A stretch of 25,648 bases of DNA. Origin: Pontiella desulfatans. GTDB taxonomy: Bacteria; Verrucomicrobiota; Kiritimatiellia; Kiritimatiellales; Pontiellaceae. The notes below the pieces were generated by a model. That model saw only the letters and a list, made by a program, of their open reading frames with translations. It was not told the origin of the DNA and made no database searches. Location of the stretch: NCBI GenBank assembly GCA_029287275.1, contig JARFRL010000058.1, positions 1 to 25,648 of the forward strand, written 5' to 3'. The translations under genes were made by a program, and so were the position numbers. Below, in pieces: positions 15,987 through 24,002 of the stretch. Within the stretch, counting starts at the first letter, position 1; each line of letters opens with the position of its first letter.

Positions 15987-16895
15987 TCACGAGACTCGCC
16001 GCGCGAACGCCTGTTCGAAGGCGGCGCGCATGCGCCGTACGACTTCCCGCTCCTCTTTCGCGCTGAAGCCCGCGAAATGGAGGCAAGGCGTGTTGTTCGC
16101 GTCGATGATGTACAGCCGCGCGTCCGTCCGGTCGCGCAGCACGTCCATTTCGCCGCAATCCAATCCAATCTCATCGCAAAACCTTAATATCAACTTCACC
16201 TCCTCGGGCGAGAGGCAATCCGCGACCTCGTCCAGACGGCCGGCGACCGAATACGAGAACGCGTCGGAGATCTTCTTGAACTTGGTCAGCACCATGGGAA
16301 TGTTTTTTCCAAACACCGGAACCCGCATTTCATCCACGAACTCATCGTCCACCCGCGTGTTAATGAGGATCTGGTACACGCGGCCCTCCTTCGCTTCTTT
16401 CAAAGGACAGGTCACCACGCGCCCGTCGGCCTTGCCGTTCGCGTTGGACTTCTCGACGCACTCGCCCGCGTAGGTCAACGGATCCACCCAGGAGGAATAG
16501 CCGAAGACGCTTTTGAACACCTCCTCGACGCGCGCCTTGCTGATGTCGCGGCAACGATAGTTGATCACGTCGCGCGTTTCGGCCAGCCGTTCAAGGCGTT
16601 CATCCAGCCGCCCGCGGGTTTGATCCTCCCAACGCATGACCACGCAACGGCCTTTCGGAGGCGCGGTCGAGAAGCGGCAACCCAGCCGGTGGGCGATTAC
16701 CTTGATGGCGTAGACATAGCCGTTCGCCCGCGGATCGTCGGGATACACATGAATGGTCGCGGGCCTCCGCGTCAACAGCCGAAGCGCTCGGCGACAGCCG
16801 AAGCCGAACCACCCGGAATACACGACCCACTTGATCGATTTCCGGACGCCAGCGGGCAAAAGCCCGCGGGCCAAAGCGGAATGCAACTCCCTCAT
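15987..16895 (-). CDS. ATP-grasp-like protein of unknown substrate
   Basis: 302 aa, soluble, no signal peptide. The C-terminal half looks like an ATP-grasp catalytic core: a central-domain segment FGYSSWVDPLTYAGECVEKS (132-151), the strand LDCGEMDVLRD with E249, and IIDANNTP with D265 and N267, matching the acidic and Asn metal/ATP ligands of the fold. The N-terminal ~110 residues include an Arg-rich stretch and HVYPDDPRANGYVYAIKVIA, plausibly a pre-ATP-grasp domain. ATP-grasp enzymes usually join a carboxylate to an amine or similar nucleophile; the acceptor here is unknown. It follows argH's stop region on the same strand after 70 nt, with only a weak Shine-Dalgarno, and precedes the 60-aa membrane protein. 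It could instead be a divergent glycan-modifying protein. Confidence 0.7.
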   Translation of the reverse strand: MRELHSALARGLLPAGVRKSIKWVVYSGWFGFGCRRALRLLTRRPATIHVYPDDPRANGYVYAIKVIAHRLGCRFSTAPPKGRCVVMRWEDQTRGRLDERLERLAETRDVINYRCRDISKARVEEVFKSVFGYSSWVDPLTYAGECVEKSNANGKADGRVVTCPLKEAKEGRVYQILINTRVDDEFVDEMRVPVFGKNIPMVLTKFKKISDAFSYSVAGRLDEVADCLSPEEVKLILRFCDEIGLDCGEMDVLRDRTDARLYIIDANNTPCLHFAGFSAKEEREVVRRMRAAFEQAFARRVS

Positions 16896-16965
16896 GAGAA
16901 AGCCACTATGACGACCAGGAAAGGGAATAGCAACTCATCACGCATGGGCCTCCCCGACCAACGTC

Positions 16966-18342
16966 CTACTCCGCCGGATACTTCACGCCCAGCAGCTTCG
17001 AGACGGCGCGATGGAACGCCTTGCGCTCCTCGCGGACCGTTTCCTTCACGGCGTTGGTCCGGCCCTTGAAATAATCCCAATCCAAGCCGAGCGGCGCGCC
17101 GAGATGCGTCTTCAACAGAATCGCCTCCGACGGATCGATGCTTTCGAGCTCGTGCAGATTTTCTTTGACGTAATGATACGCGTCGCGGAACGGCATGCCC
17201 TCGCCCACCAGCTCCAAGGCGCGGTCGGTCGCGAACACGTCGGGCGTGAATCCGTCGATCAACGCCTTCTTATTGACCTTCGTCTCTTTGATCATCGGCG
17301 CGAGGATGCGCAAACACGACCGCGTCGTCGCGATCCCTTCCATGAAGAGTTCCTTGGCTTCCTGCAGATCGCGGTTGTATCCGGTCGGCGCGCCTTTGAC
17401 CAAATCGTAGACGCCCAACTCCGCGGCCTTCACCCGCGAGGCTTTGGCGCGGACGAGCTCGCAGACGTCCGGATTCTGTTTCTGCGGCATGATCGAACTG
17501 CCGGTGCAAAACTCCGCGGGCAGTTTGAAATAGTCGAACTCCGGCATCGTGAAGAGCATGAAATCCTGCGCGAGCCGCGACAGCGAAAGCATCACCTGGC
17601 TCATCGCGGAGAGAACGATTCCCTCCATCTTGCCGCGGCCGTTGTTGGCGTAGAGCACGTTGTGCGTCGGACGCCCGAAGCCGAGCAGATCGGAGGTCAG
17701 TTGCCGGTCGATCGGAAGCGGCACGCCGTACGACGCCGCGGAACCAAGCGGGCATTGGTCGTTCAGTTCATAGGCGTTGACCAGCGCGACGCAGTCGTCG
17801 AGCAGGCTCTCCGCGTGCGCGGTGGCCCATAGCCCGACGCTCGACGGCATGCCGGGCTGCATGTGCGTGCGGCCGACCATCGGAACCTTCTCGTGCTTCT
17901 TGCCGAAGCCCACCAACGCGGCGACCAGCGCGGCCGCCTCCTCCAACGTGAAAAGAAGCTGCTCCTTCGCGTAGAGCCGCAGATCGACCGCGACCTGATC
18001 GTTCCGGCTGCGGCAGGTATGGATCTTCTTGCCCAGATCGCCCAGCTTCTTCGTAAGCGTCCGCTCGACCGCGAGATGCACGTCTTGATCGGCCAGTTTG
18101 ATTTTGAATTTGTCGTCCCGCGCGAGCGCGATGATTTCAACGAGACCGGCGATCACCTGCTCGCGCTCCTCCGCGGTGATGAGCGCGGGCTCGACCGGCA
18201 TTTTCGAAAGCATCGTCACGTGCGCGGCGGTGCCGACGCAGTCGACCGTGATCAACGCGTGATCCAGCTCGACGTCGCGGCCGGCGGTGAACGCCAGCGT
18301 TTCGTTATTGATCGTGCCCACCGTGGTTTTCTGTTTAGCCAT
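16966..18342 (-). CDS. argH: Argininosuccinate lyase
   Basis: Last step of arginine synthesis: argininosuccinate to arginine plus fumarate. 458 aa, normal length for this tetrameric fumarase/aspartase-superfamily enzyme. Motifs in order: HTCRSRNDQVAVDLRLY, VGRTHMQPGMPSS with the catalytic His, PLGSAASYGVPLPIDR, and the superfamily signature loop GSSIMPQKQNPDVCEL (usually KKN; Gln here is tolerated). AGAGGTG precedes the ATG. It lies between dtd and the ATP-grasp gene on the same strand. No other arginine genes are in the window. Confidence 0.97.
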   Translation of the reverse strand: MAKQKTTVGTINNETLAFTAGRDVELDHALITVDCVGTAAHVTMLSKMPVEPALITAEEREQVIAGLVEIIALARDDKFKIKLADQDVHLAVERTLTKKLGDLGKKIHTCRSRNDQVAVDLRLYAKEQLLFTLEEAAALVAALVGFGKKHEKVPMVGRTHMQPGMPSSVGLWATAHAESLLDDCVALVNAYELNDQCPLGSAASYGVPLPIDRQLTSDLLGFGRPTHNVLYANNGRGKMEGIVLSAMSQVMLSLSRLAQDFMLFTMPEFDYFKLPAEFCTGSSIMPQKQNPDVCELVRAKASRVKAAELGVYDLVKGAPTGYNRDLQEAKELFMEGIATTRSCLRILAPMIKETKVNKKALIDGFTPDVFATDRALELVGEGMPFRDAYHYVKENLHELESIDPSEAILLKTHLGAPLGLDWDYFKGRTNAVKETVREERKAFHRAVSKLLGVKYPAE

Positions 18343-18410
18343 GTTTCACCTCTGAAATGTTACCCGCGAATAAACACGAACGCGCGCGGCCGCGGAAGAT
18401 TTATCGTTCG

Positions 18411-18866
18411 CTAATCTTTGGTCCGGCCGGTGGAGTCCATCATGATGGTGACCGGCCCGTCGTTGAGCAGCTCGACCTTCATGTCGGCGCCGAACCGGCC
18501 GGTTTTCGCCGGAAAGCCCAGACGCTCCAGCGCCGCGACGTATTCATTGAACAGCGCCTCGCCGCGTTCGGGCGGCGCGGCGGCGACGAAGCTCGGGCGG
18601 TTGCCCTTCGCGCAGTCGCCGTAAAGCGTGAACTGGCTCACCGAAAGAATCTCCCCGCCGACGTCCGCGACGGACCGGTTCATCTTACCGTCGTCGTCCT
18701 CGAAAACGCGGAGGCGCGCGGTCTTGCCCGCGAGAAAGCGGGCGTCGTGTTCCGTGTCGTCGTGGCCGACGCCGCACAGCACCAGCAAGCCCGCGCCGAT
18801 TTCGGAGACGCGGTCGCCGTCCACCGTCACGGAGGCGTGTTTGACGCGTTGCGCTACAAGTCTCAT
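18411..18866 (-). CDS. dtd: D-aminoacyl-tRNA deacylase
   Basis: Proofreading enzyme that hydrolyses D-aminoacyl-tRNA (and Gly-tRNA-Ala). 151 aa, standard. Starts MRLVAQRVKHASVTVDG; has the SQFTLYGD and KGNRPSF block with the catalytic region, and the cross-subunit motif NDGPVTIMMDS near the C-terminus (canonical NxGPxT, Gly-cisPro dipeptide kept). Located 68 nt before argH on the same strand and about 97 nt after the COG3044 gene. Confidence 0.97.
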   Translation of the reverse strand: MRLVAQRVKHASVTVDGDRVSEIGAGLLVLCGVGHDDTEHDARFLAGKTARLRVFEDDDGKMNRSVADVGGEILSVSQFTLYGDCAKGNRPSFVAAAPPERGEALFNEYVAALERLGFPAKTGRFGADMKVELLNDGPVTIMMDSTGRTKD

Positions 18867-18877
18867 GGCTGAAAGGT

Positions 18878-18926
18878 TTCAGGGTTTAAAAGTAAAGAGC
18901 CGAAGGAGAGCTTTTCAACCCTTGAA
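18878..18926. repeat. Imperfect long hairpin between dtd and COG3044 gene
   Basis: Arms TTCAGGGTTTAAAAG (18878-18892) and CTTTTCAACCCTTGAA (18911-18926) pair over about 15 bp with one mismatch and one bulge. The phrase CAACCCTTGAACCCTTC looks like low-complexity intergenic repeat DNA. Function unknown; no clean T-tract follows on either strand. Confidence 0.5.
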
Positions 18927-18945
18927 CCCTTCGACTCTTGAATCT

Positions 18946-18961
18946 CGTCAGCGAGCTGACG
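18946..18961. terminator. Short hairpin just after the COG3044 stop
   Basis: CGTCAGC-GA-GCTGACG, a 7-bp inverted repeat directly past the leftward gene's stop. TTTTA follows only on the + strand, so as a rho-independent terminator for the leftward gene it is incomplete. Confidence 0.3.
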
Positions 18962-18963
18962 TT

Positions 18964-20703
18964 TTATTCCGTCACGTGCGAGACGCGGAAGGCCGGCAGG
19001 CGGTTGAGCGCGGCGGCGACTTCGTAGCGGCGCGGACGGGCCAGATCGCCGCGGATGTCGCGCACGAGGGCGTTGAGGCCTTCGTTCGAGAGGTCGCGGT
19101 CGACGAGGTCGAGGATCTCGCGCAGCGGATAACCTTCGTCCATGTAGCGCAGCTTCGCGTAGTACAGAACGAACCCAATGGCGCGGGCCTGGTCGGCGGA
19201 GGCGATCTGCCGCACGGCGTCGAGATCGACCAAGGAACGACCGAACTGGAGATAATCGCCGTCTTCGGTATCGATCACCAAATCCTCGCGACCGACGCTC
19301 GGATCGATGGAGCTCGGCATGATCCAGCGCGAACGGCTGAGCATCGAAGCGAGGTTCACGTCGGCGTTCACCGGCGCGGGCGAAATGATGTCGAGCGCCT
19401 TCGCCTCTTCGGTGATGTCGGAAACGACGAAGTTCTCGACCTTCAGAATCTTGTCGGCGATCGGAATGAATTCCGCGACGAGGCTGCTACCGGCCACGAC
19501 CATGGAGATGCCGAGCTCGTCGACCATCTGGCGGGCGCGGGCCGCGAGCGTGTCGCGCGAGGACGCGCCGAGCAACGAGTTGACGCGGGTGTCGGACGAC
19601 AGGAAGGTGGAGGAGGAGCTGTGCTCGTCGAACAGCAGCACGCGCGCGCCGGCTTCGAGCGCCTCGACGGTGGACGCCGCCTGAGAGGTGAAGGCCCCGG
19701 CTCCTTTGGTGGAGTAGGAGGTCGGATTTCCGCCGTCGGCCAGACTGCTCGCGAACGCGGAGATGTCGACCTGCTGAATGGAGCGGCCCACTTCGGAACG
19801 AATGGCCACGGCGTCCGCGACGGTGACGACATGCTCGCGGCCGTCGCCAAGAACGTGGTTGTAAATACCTTGGGCGATGGCGTCCATGATATCGACGCGG
19901 CCGCTGTTGGACTCGCCGAGAATCAGGGTCAGCCCGTTTGGAATGCCAACGCCGGCGATCGCGCCGGAATGCGGCACTTCCACTTCCTCGACCAGCGCGG
20001 GATCAACTTCGATCGGGGAAAGGCGTTCGTAGTCCGGCGCGTCCCGGCCGGCCTGGCGGGCGATGAGCGAGCCCTCGGCCAAGAACGCGACCTGTCCGGA
20101 GGCGCCAAGGTATTGGCGCAGACGGTCGGCGTCTTCCATGTTGTTGACGTGGGCGTCGGCCTCGGCGATGTCGATGTTGCAGTAAAGCAGGGAGTTCGCG
20201 ACGATTTCCGGCAGGTCCTCGAAGAAGATTTGTTGCGCCATTTCGCCGTCGATCGCGGTCGACGGCTCGCCATCCACGAAGGCCATCTGAATCGGCAGCG
20301 TGATGTAGAGCCGGACCTCGATGTATTCCTTGGTCAGCAACAGGGCGTTGCGCGGAAGAATCTTCTGGTTGGGCGCGGCCACCTTCAAGTGACGGCGGGC
20401 GACGCCGCTGTGATCGTAGACGGCGATCTTATCGACGCATCCGGAAAGACGACGCAGCAGCAAGTCCTCCATGGCGGTGCGGCGCACCGGGCTATCGAAG
20501 AGATATTCCGGGATTTCGGCGATGGTCTGCGGCACGCGAATGGTCAACACCGGGCTAACGTCGTGCGCGGAGTCGAAGTCGATGGCGCCGCATTTGATCA
20601 CGTAGCGCGAGAAATCGAAGTCACCGATCAGTTGCTGATATTCGGAGAAGGGCTGTCCGTCCAGCTCAGCCAACAGATTGTAGAATTCCTTCTTATCCTT
20701 CAT
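18964..20703 (-). CDS. ABC-class ATPase family protein (COG3044) with degenerate P-loop
   Basis: 579 aa, soluble. Matches the ABC-class predicted ATPase family (COG3044, Pfam ABC_ATPase): N-terminal LDGQPFSEYQQLIGDFDF, ILPRNALLLTKEYIEVRLYI, QVAFLAEGSLIARQAGRD, YNHVLGDGREHVVT, the signature-like AGAFTSQAASTVEALEAGA, and Walker B ARVLLFDE (D359, E360). The Walker A position reads GESNSGRV (263-270): the invariant Lys is Arg269 and the following Ser/Thr is Val270. The codons GGC CGC GTC confirm this. Other members I recall have HGKST here. The rest of the domain, including the Walker B acid, is well kept, so this looks like a maintained protein with altered or lost ATP hydrolysis rather than a decayed gene. 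Downstream of the FmdB-type gene by 67 nt, same strand. Molecular role unknown; one trypanosome member is linked to RNA editing. Confidence 0.85.
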   Translation of the reverse strand: MKDKKEFYNLLAELDGQPFSEYQQLIGDFDFSRYVIKCGAIDFDSAHDVSPVLTIRVPQTIAEIPEYLFDSPVRRTAMEDLLLRRLSGCVDKIAVYDHSGVARRHLKVAAPNQKILPRNALLLTKEYIEVRLYITLPIQMAFVDGEPSTAIDGEMAQQIFFEDLPEIVANSLLYCNIDIAEADAHVNNMEDADRLRQYLGASGQVAFLAEGSLIARQAGRDAPDYERLSPIEVDPALVEEVEVPHSGAIAGVGIPNGLTLILGESNSGRVDIMDAIAQGIYNHVLGDGREHVVTVADAVAIRSEVGRSIQQVDISAFASSLADGGNPTSYSTKGAGAFTSQAASTVEALEAGARVLLFDEHSSSSTFLSSDTRVNSLLGASSRDTLAARARQMVDELGISMVVAGSSLVAEFIPIADKILKVENFVVSDITEEAKALDIISPAPVNADVNLASMLSRSRWIMPSSIDPSVGREDLVIDTEDGDYLQFGRSLVDLDAVRQIASADQARAIGFVLYYAKLRYMDEGYPLREILDLVDRDLSNEGLNALVRDIRGDLARPRRYEVAAALNRLPAFRVSHVTE

Positions 20704-20770
20704 AGTCCAGTGTTCCTTGTCTTGTATTAAGGTTACGCGACGCTCCCAGCCACAAATCGCAATTGGTCGA

Positions 20771-21052
20771 CTACTGTGCCTTTTTCGCGGTCTTTTTGGA
20801 AGCGGACTTTTTATCCTTTTTCGGAGCGGATTCCTTGGGTTTGTCGGCCGCTTGATCTTTCTTGTAGCCGGAGCTGCGGTAGTCGGTCTCGTAGAACCCT
20901 GAGCCCTTGAAAAGCAGGCCCGCGCCGGTGCCGATCAGCCGCCGTACCGCGCCCGCGCACTCGGGACATTCCTTGATTGGATCGGCCGACATTCCGTGAA
21001 ACGCCTCGAAACCGTGGCCGCAATCGTCGCACTCGTAATCATAGGTGGGCAT
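20771..21052 (-). CDS. FmdB-type zinc-ribbon protein
   Basis: 93 aa from ATG 21052; an upstream ATG at 21073 is in frame, but AGGAG sits about 7 nt before 21052 and the family starts MPTYDYEC. The N-terminal CxxC (CDDCGHGFEAF) and CPEC form one zinc ribbon, followed by RRLIGTGAGLLFKGSGFYETDY, very typical of FmdB/CxxC_CXXC_SSSS proteins. The tail is Lys/Ala/Ser-rich and probably disordered. Often called a regulator from FmdB of methylotrophs, but function is not established. Precedes the COG3044 gene and diverges from the alcohol dehydrogenase. Confidence 0.92.
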   Translation of the reverse strand: MPTYDYECDDCGHGFEAFHGMSADPIKECPECAGAVRRLIGTGAGLLFKGSGFYETDYRSSGYKKDQAADKPKESAPKKDKKSASKKTAKKAQ

Positions 21053-21085
21053 GGCGTTCTCCTGTAACATCAATAAAGACCGCGG

Positions 21086-21113
21086 AATTTAACGCCTCCG
21101 CGCCTATTGTCAA
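21086..21113 (-). promoter_or_regulatory. Sigma70-type promoter for the FmdB-type gene
   Basis: Minus strand TTGACA (21113-21108, full consensus), 16-nt spacer, TAAATT (21091-21086, 4 of 6). It gives a leader of about 27 nt to ATG 21052. By-eye match. Confidence 0.5.
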
Positions 21114-21178
21114 AATCATTCTCGACACCTTCCCGCGCCCAAATAAACTGGGCCGCGGTTTAACTTGGAGAGCAACTC

Positions 21179-22369
21179 ATGAACTTTGAATTCGCGACCG
21201 CCCAACGGATCCTGTTCGGACCCGGCGAAATGGCGCGGCTTCCGGAGCTGATCAGCGGCCTTGGAAACAAGGCCGCGCTGGTCACCGGATCCAACGCCGA
21301 GCGCGTCGGCCCGATCTTTCAAACCCTCAAGGCCGCGGGCGTCGAGCCCGCCGCCTTCAGCGTCAAGGGCGAGCCCACCGTCGCTCGAATCGCGAAGCTC
21401 GCCGCGGGCGCCCGCGACCTGGGCTGCGATTTCGTCGTGGCGTTCGGCGGCGGGAGCGTGATCGACGCGGGCAAAGCCATCGCCGCCCTGCTCACCAACA
21501 CCCGCGATCTGATGGATTATCTGGAAGTCGTCGGCAAGGGCGAACCGTTCACCGCCGACCCGGCTCCCTGCGTCGCGATCCCCACCACCGCGGGCACCGG
21601 CGCCGAGGTGACGCGTAATTCCGTGCTGCTGTCCGAGGAACACGGCGTGAAGGTCAGCATGCGCCACCCGAAGATGCTACCGACCATCGCGCTGGTTGAT
21701 CCGGAACTGACGCGGTCGATGCCACCGGACGTCACCGCCAGCACCGGGCTCGACGCGTTCACCCAATTGCTCGAGGCGTTCGTCTCCAAAAAGGCGAACC
21801 CGCTGACGGACGGAATTTGCCGCGAGGGCCTCAAGCGCGCCGCCCGCGCGCTGTACAAGGCCTACATCCACGGCGACGATCTCGCGGCGCGGACCGACAT
21901 GGCGTTCGCGAGCTTGTGCGGCGGGCTGGCGCTCGCCAACGCGGGCCTCGGCGCGGTCCACGGTTTCGCGGGGCCCATCGGCGGCATGTTCAAGGCGCCG
22001 CACGGCATGGTCTGCGCCAGCCTGTTGCCCGCCGCGACCGAAACCACCTACGAGGCGCTTAAGGAGCGCGACCCCGAAAACCCCGCGGTGAAAAAATACG
22101 AGGAAGCGGCGCGGCTCATGCTCCAAAACGACGCCGCGACGATCGGGGAGGCCATCACGCGCCTGAAAAACATCTGCACCCAGATGTTCGTGCCGGGATT
22201 GGCGGAGTGCGGCGTGAAGGAATCCGATTTCCCCGCCATCGTCGCGAAGGCGAAAAACGCCAGCAGCATGAAAGGAAGCCCGATCCAACTGACCGACGCG
22301 GAACTCGCCGACATTCTAGAACAATCCATGCACCCCCCCGTGGACGGCGACGCCACGCTCTATTTGTAG
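21179..22369 (+). CDS. Iron-type (group III) alcohol dehydrogenase
   Basis: 396 aa, NAD(P)-dependent Fe-ADH superfamily. The N-terminal Rossmann-like domain has FGGGSVIDAGKAIA (89-102), and IPTTAGTGAEVTRNSVL (134-150) closes the cofactor site. Metal positions are D192, H261 and H275 (GAVHGFAGPIGGMFKAPHG). The fourth, normally His in DALTHAIE, is Gln196 in TGLDAFTQLLE. I recall TQLIE-type variants in other members, so this is a subfamily trait more than a defect, but metal choice may differ. GGAGAG precedes the ATG. The symporter follows after 3 nt, so the two are co-expressed and the transported compound or a product may be the substrate. Substrate unknown. Confidence 0.93.
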   Translation: MNFEFATAQRILFGPGEMARLPELISGLGNKAALVTGSNAERVGPIFQTLKAAGVEPAAFSVKGEPTVARIAKLAAGARDLGCDFVVAFGGGSVIDAGKAIAALLTNTRDLMDYLEVVGKGEPFTADPAPCVAIPTTAGTGAEVTRNSVLLSEEHGVKVSMRHPKMLPTIALVDPELTRSMPPDVTASTGLDAFTQLLEAFVSKKANPLTDGICREGLKRAARALYKAYIHGDDLAARTDMAFASLCGGLALANAGLGAVHGFAGPIGGMFKAPHGMVCASLLPAATETTYEALKERDPENPAVKKYEEAARLMLQNDAATIGEAITRLKNICTQMFVPGLAECGVKESDFPAIVAKAKNASSMKGSPIQLTDAELADILEQSMHPPVDGDATLYL

Positions 22370-22372
22370 CCC

Positions 22373-23824
22373 ATGGTTGAGATTCACTTCGGCGTCCTGA
22401 ACTACGCGGTGCTGACGATTTATCTCGTCGGCATGCTCGGCGTCGGGCTGTACTTCTCGCGGAAGCAGGAGAACACCGAGATGTTCTTCCTGGGCGGACG
22501 TAAGCTGCCGTGGCTCGCGGTCGCGATGAGCATGTACGCCTCGCTCACCAGCGCCGTCACCTATCTCGGCCTGCCGGGCACCGCGTATTCGGAAAACATC
22601 GCGCTCATCATCGTCTGCGTCATGAGCCCGCTGGTCGCGCCGGTCGTCCTGCTGCTCTTCTACCCGCTCTACCACCGCCTGCGCGTCACCACCTCCTACG
22701 AATACATCCAGAAGCGTTTCGGCCAAAACGCCCGCCACGGCGTCGCGGGCCTCTTCATTTTGGCGCGGCTCGGCTGGCTCGGCACCGTCGTCTACGCCCC
22801 CGCCCTCGCGCTGTCGATCGTCACCGGCATTCCGCTGTGGGGTTGCATCTGCGCCATGGGCCTGCTCGCGACGGCCTACACCGCGCTCGGCGGACTCGCC
22901 GCGGTCGTCTGGACCGACGCCATCCAGTTCGTGATCCTCATCGGCGGCGCGGTCTGGGTGGCGGTCAGCCTGACCCAGGGCGTTGAAGGCGGCGCGGGCG
23001 AAATCTTGGCGCTGGCGAAGGAAACCGGCCGGCTTCACATCGCGGACTGGAAATTCAACCTCTTCGCCATGAGCGGCCCCGCGGTCGCGATCTCCTTCTT
23101 CTTCCAACTCATGCAGGACTACGGCACCGACCAAGTCACCGTCCAGCGCCTGATGGCCACCGGCTCGCTCAAAAAAACCGTCAAGTCCGTGGCCTTCAAC
23201 GCCGGCGTCGACTTCTTCATCATCGCGCTGCTGATGTTCATCGGTCTCGGGCTGTTCGCCTTTTTCCAAGGAACGGAACTCGTGGAAGGACTCAGCCCCG
23301 ACAAGATCATGCCCTACTACATCATCCATCATCTGCCCGCGGGCGTCTCCGGACTACTCATCACCGCGGTGTTCGCCGCCGCGATGTCGTCCATGGACTC
23401 CGGCATCAACTCCATCGCGACCGTCGTCATCAACGACTTCACCACCGGCGTGAAAAACCCGGTGCGCCTGGCGCGGATCATCACCGTCGCGCTCGGCGCG
23501 CTCGCGACCGGGCTCGCGTTTTACGTCTCGACGATCGACGGCATTCTGAAGGCCTTCTTCAGCTTCATGGGTATGTTCAGCGCGCCGGTGCTCGCGCTGT
23601 TCCTGATGGGCGTGCTGACGCGGAACGGCAACTTCAAGGGATGGCTGGTCGGCCTCGGCGCCTCGATCGCGACGAGCGTGTGGATTCAGAACTTCACCGA
23701 AGCGCACGAGATCTATTACTTCCCGTTCTCGTTCCTCGCCGCGTTCGGCGTCGGACTCGGCGCGAGCCGTTTCTTCAAAACCGCGCCCGCGCCCAAAGAC
23801 CTTACCGTCTGGAACAAAAAGTAA
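22373..23824 (+). CDS. Sodium:solute symporter (SSS family)
   Basis: Inner-membrane Na+-coupled transporter, 483 aa with about 13 hydrophobic segments. Family features: SRKQENTEMFFLGGRKLPW after TM1, MYASLTSAVTYLGLPG in unwound TM1/TM2 region, TTSYEYIQKRFG, TALGGLAAVVWTDAIQFV, and AAMSSMDSGINSIATVVIND near the Na2 site in TM8, including the Ser/Asp residues. Begins 3 nt after the alcohol dehydrogenase stop with no clear own Shine-Dalgarno, suggesting translational coupling. SSS members carry sugars, acids, amino acids, sialic acid or pantothenate; specificity cannot be told here. Convergent with rpe. Confidence 0.95.
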   Translation: MVEIHFGVLNYAVLTIYLVGMLGVGLYFSRKQENTEMFFLGGRKLPWLAVAMSMYASLTSAVTYLGLPGTAYSENIALIIVCVMSPLVAPVVLLLFYPLYHRLRVTTSYEYIQKRFGQNARHGVAGLFILARLGWLGTVVYAPALALSIVTGIPLWGCICAMGLLATAYTALGGLAAVVWTDAIQFVILIGGAVWVAVSLTQGVEGGAGEILALAKETGRLHIADWKFNLFAMSGPAVAISFFFQLMQDYGTDQVTVQRLMATGSLKKTVKSVAFNAGVDFFIIALLMFIGLGLFAFFQGTELVEGLSPDKIMPYYIIHHLPAGVSGLLITAVFAAAMSSMDSGINSIATVVINDFTTGVKNPVRLARIITVALGALATGLAFYVSTIDGILKAFFSFMGMFSAPVLALFLMGVLTRNGNFKGWLVGLGASIATSVWIQNFTEAHEIYYFPFSFLAAFGVGLGASRFFKTAPAPKDLTVWNKK

Positions 23825-23826
23825 TC

Positions 23827-23891
23827 GCCGCGAAGGGGCGCAAAAGGCACGAAAACTTTTCGCGGACCGGATCTTCGCGCCTTTTCGCGGC
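23827..23891. repeat. Long stem-loop after the symporter gene
   Basis: GCCGCGAAGGGGCGC (23827-23841) pairs with GCGCCTTTTCGCGGC (23877-23891) over 15 bp, two as G.T wobbles. The 35-nt loop contains a nested palindrome CGAAAA-C-TTTTCG. No T-run follows on either strand. The GCGAAGG..GCACGAAAA wording resembles multicopy intergenic repeats in environmental bacteria. May cap the 3' end of the symporter mRNA. Confidence 0.6.
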
Positions 23892-23966
23892 TATAAAGAA
23901 TAGGCGGTCCCGCGTTCCGGTCTGGAGGTGATCTCTCACGGAGGCACGAAGCCACTAAGGCTCAAT

Positions 23967-24002
23967 AAAAAAAATCCTTCTCATCCATGGAATCAGTGGA
24001 TT
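23967..24002 (-). terminator. Possible terminator of rpe
   Basis: Minus strand: AATCC near the rpe stop pairs with GGATT, with an inner CCATGG, followed by a tract of eight Ts (complement of 23967-23974). The stem is weak with a large loop, so confidence rests mainly on the T-tract and position. The rest of 23892-23966 includes CACGGAGGCACGAAGCC-type repetitive wording. Confidence 0.4.

Noticed and set aside
17470..17500. Gln instead of the usual second Lys in the argH signature loop
   Set aside because: GSSIMPQKQNP still satisfies the family pattern (GSxxMPxKxN), so not a functional defect.
18628..20730. A 700-codon open frame on the plus strand
   Set aside because: Antisense to dtd and the COG3044 gene, both clearly real. 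Same codon-bias explanation.
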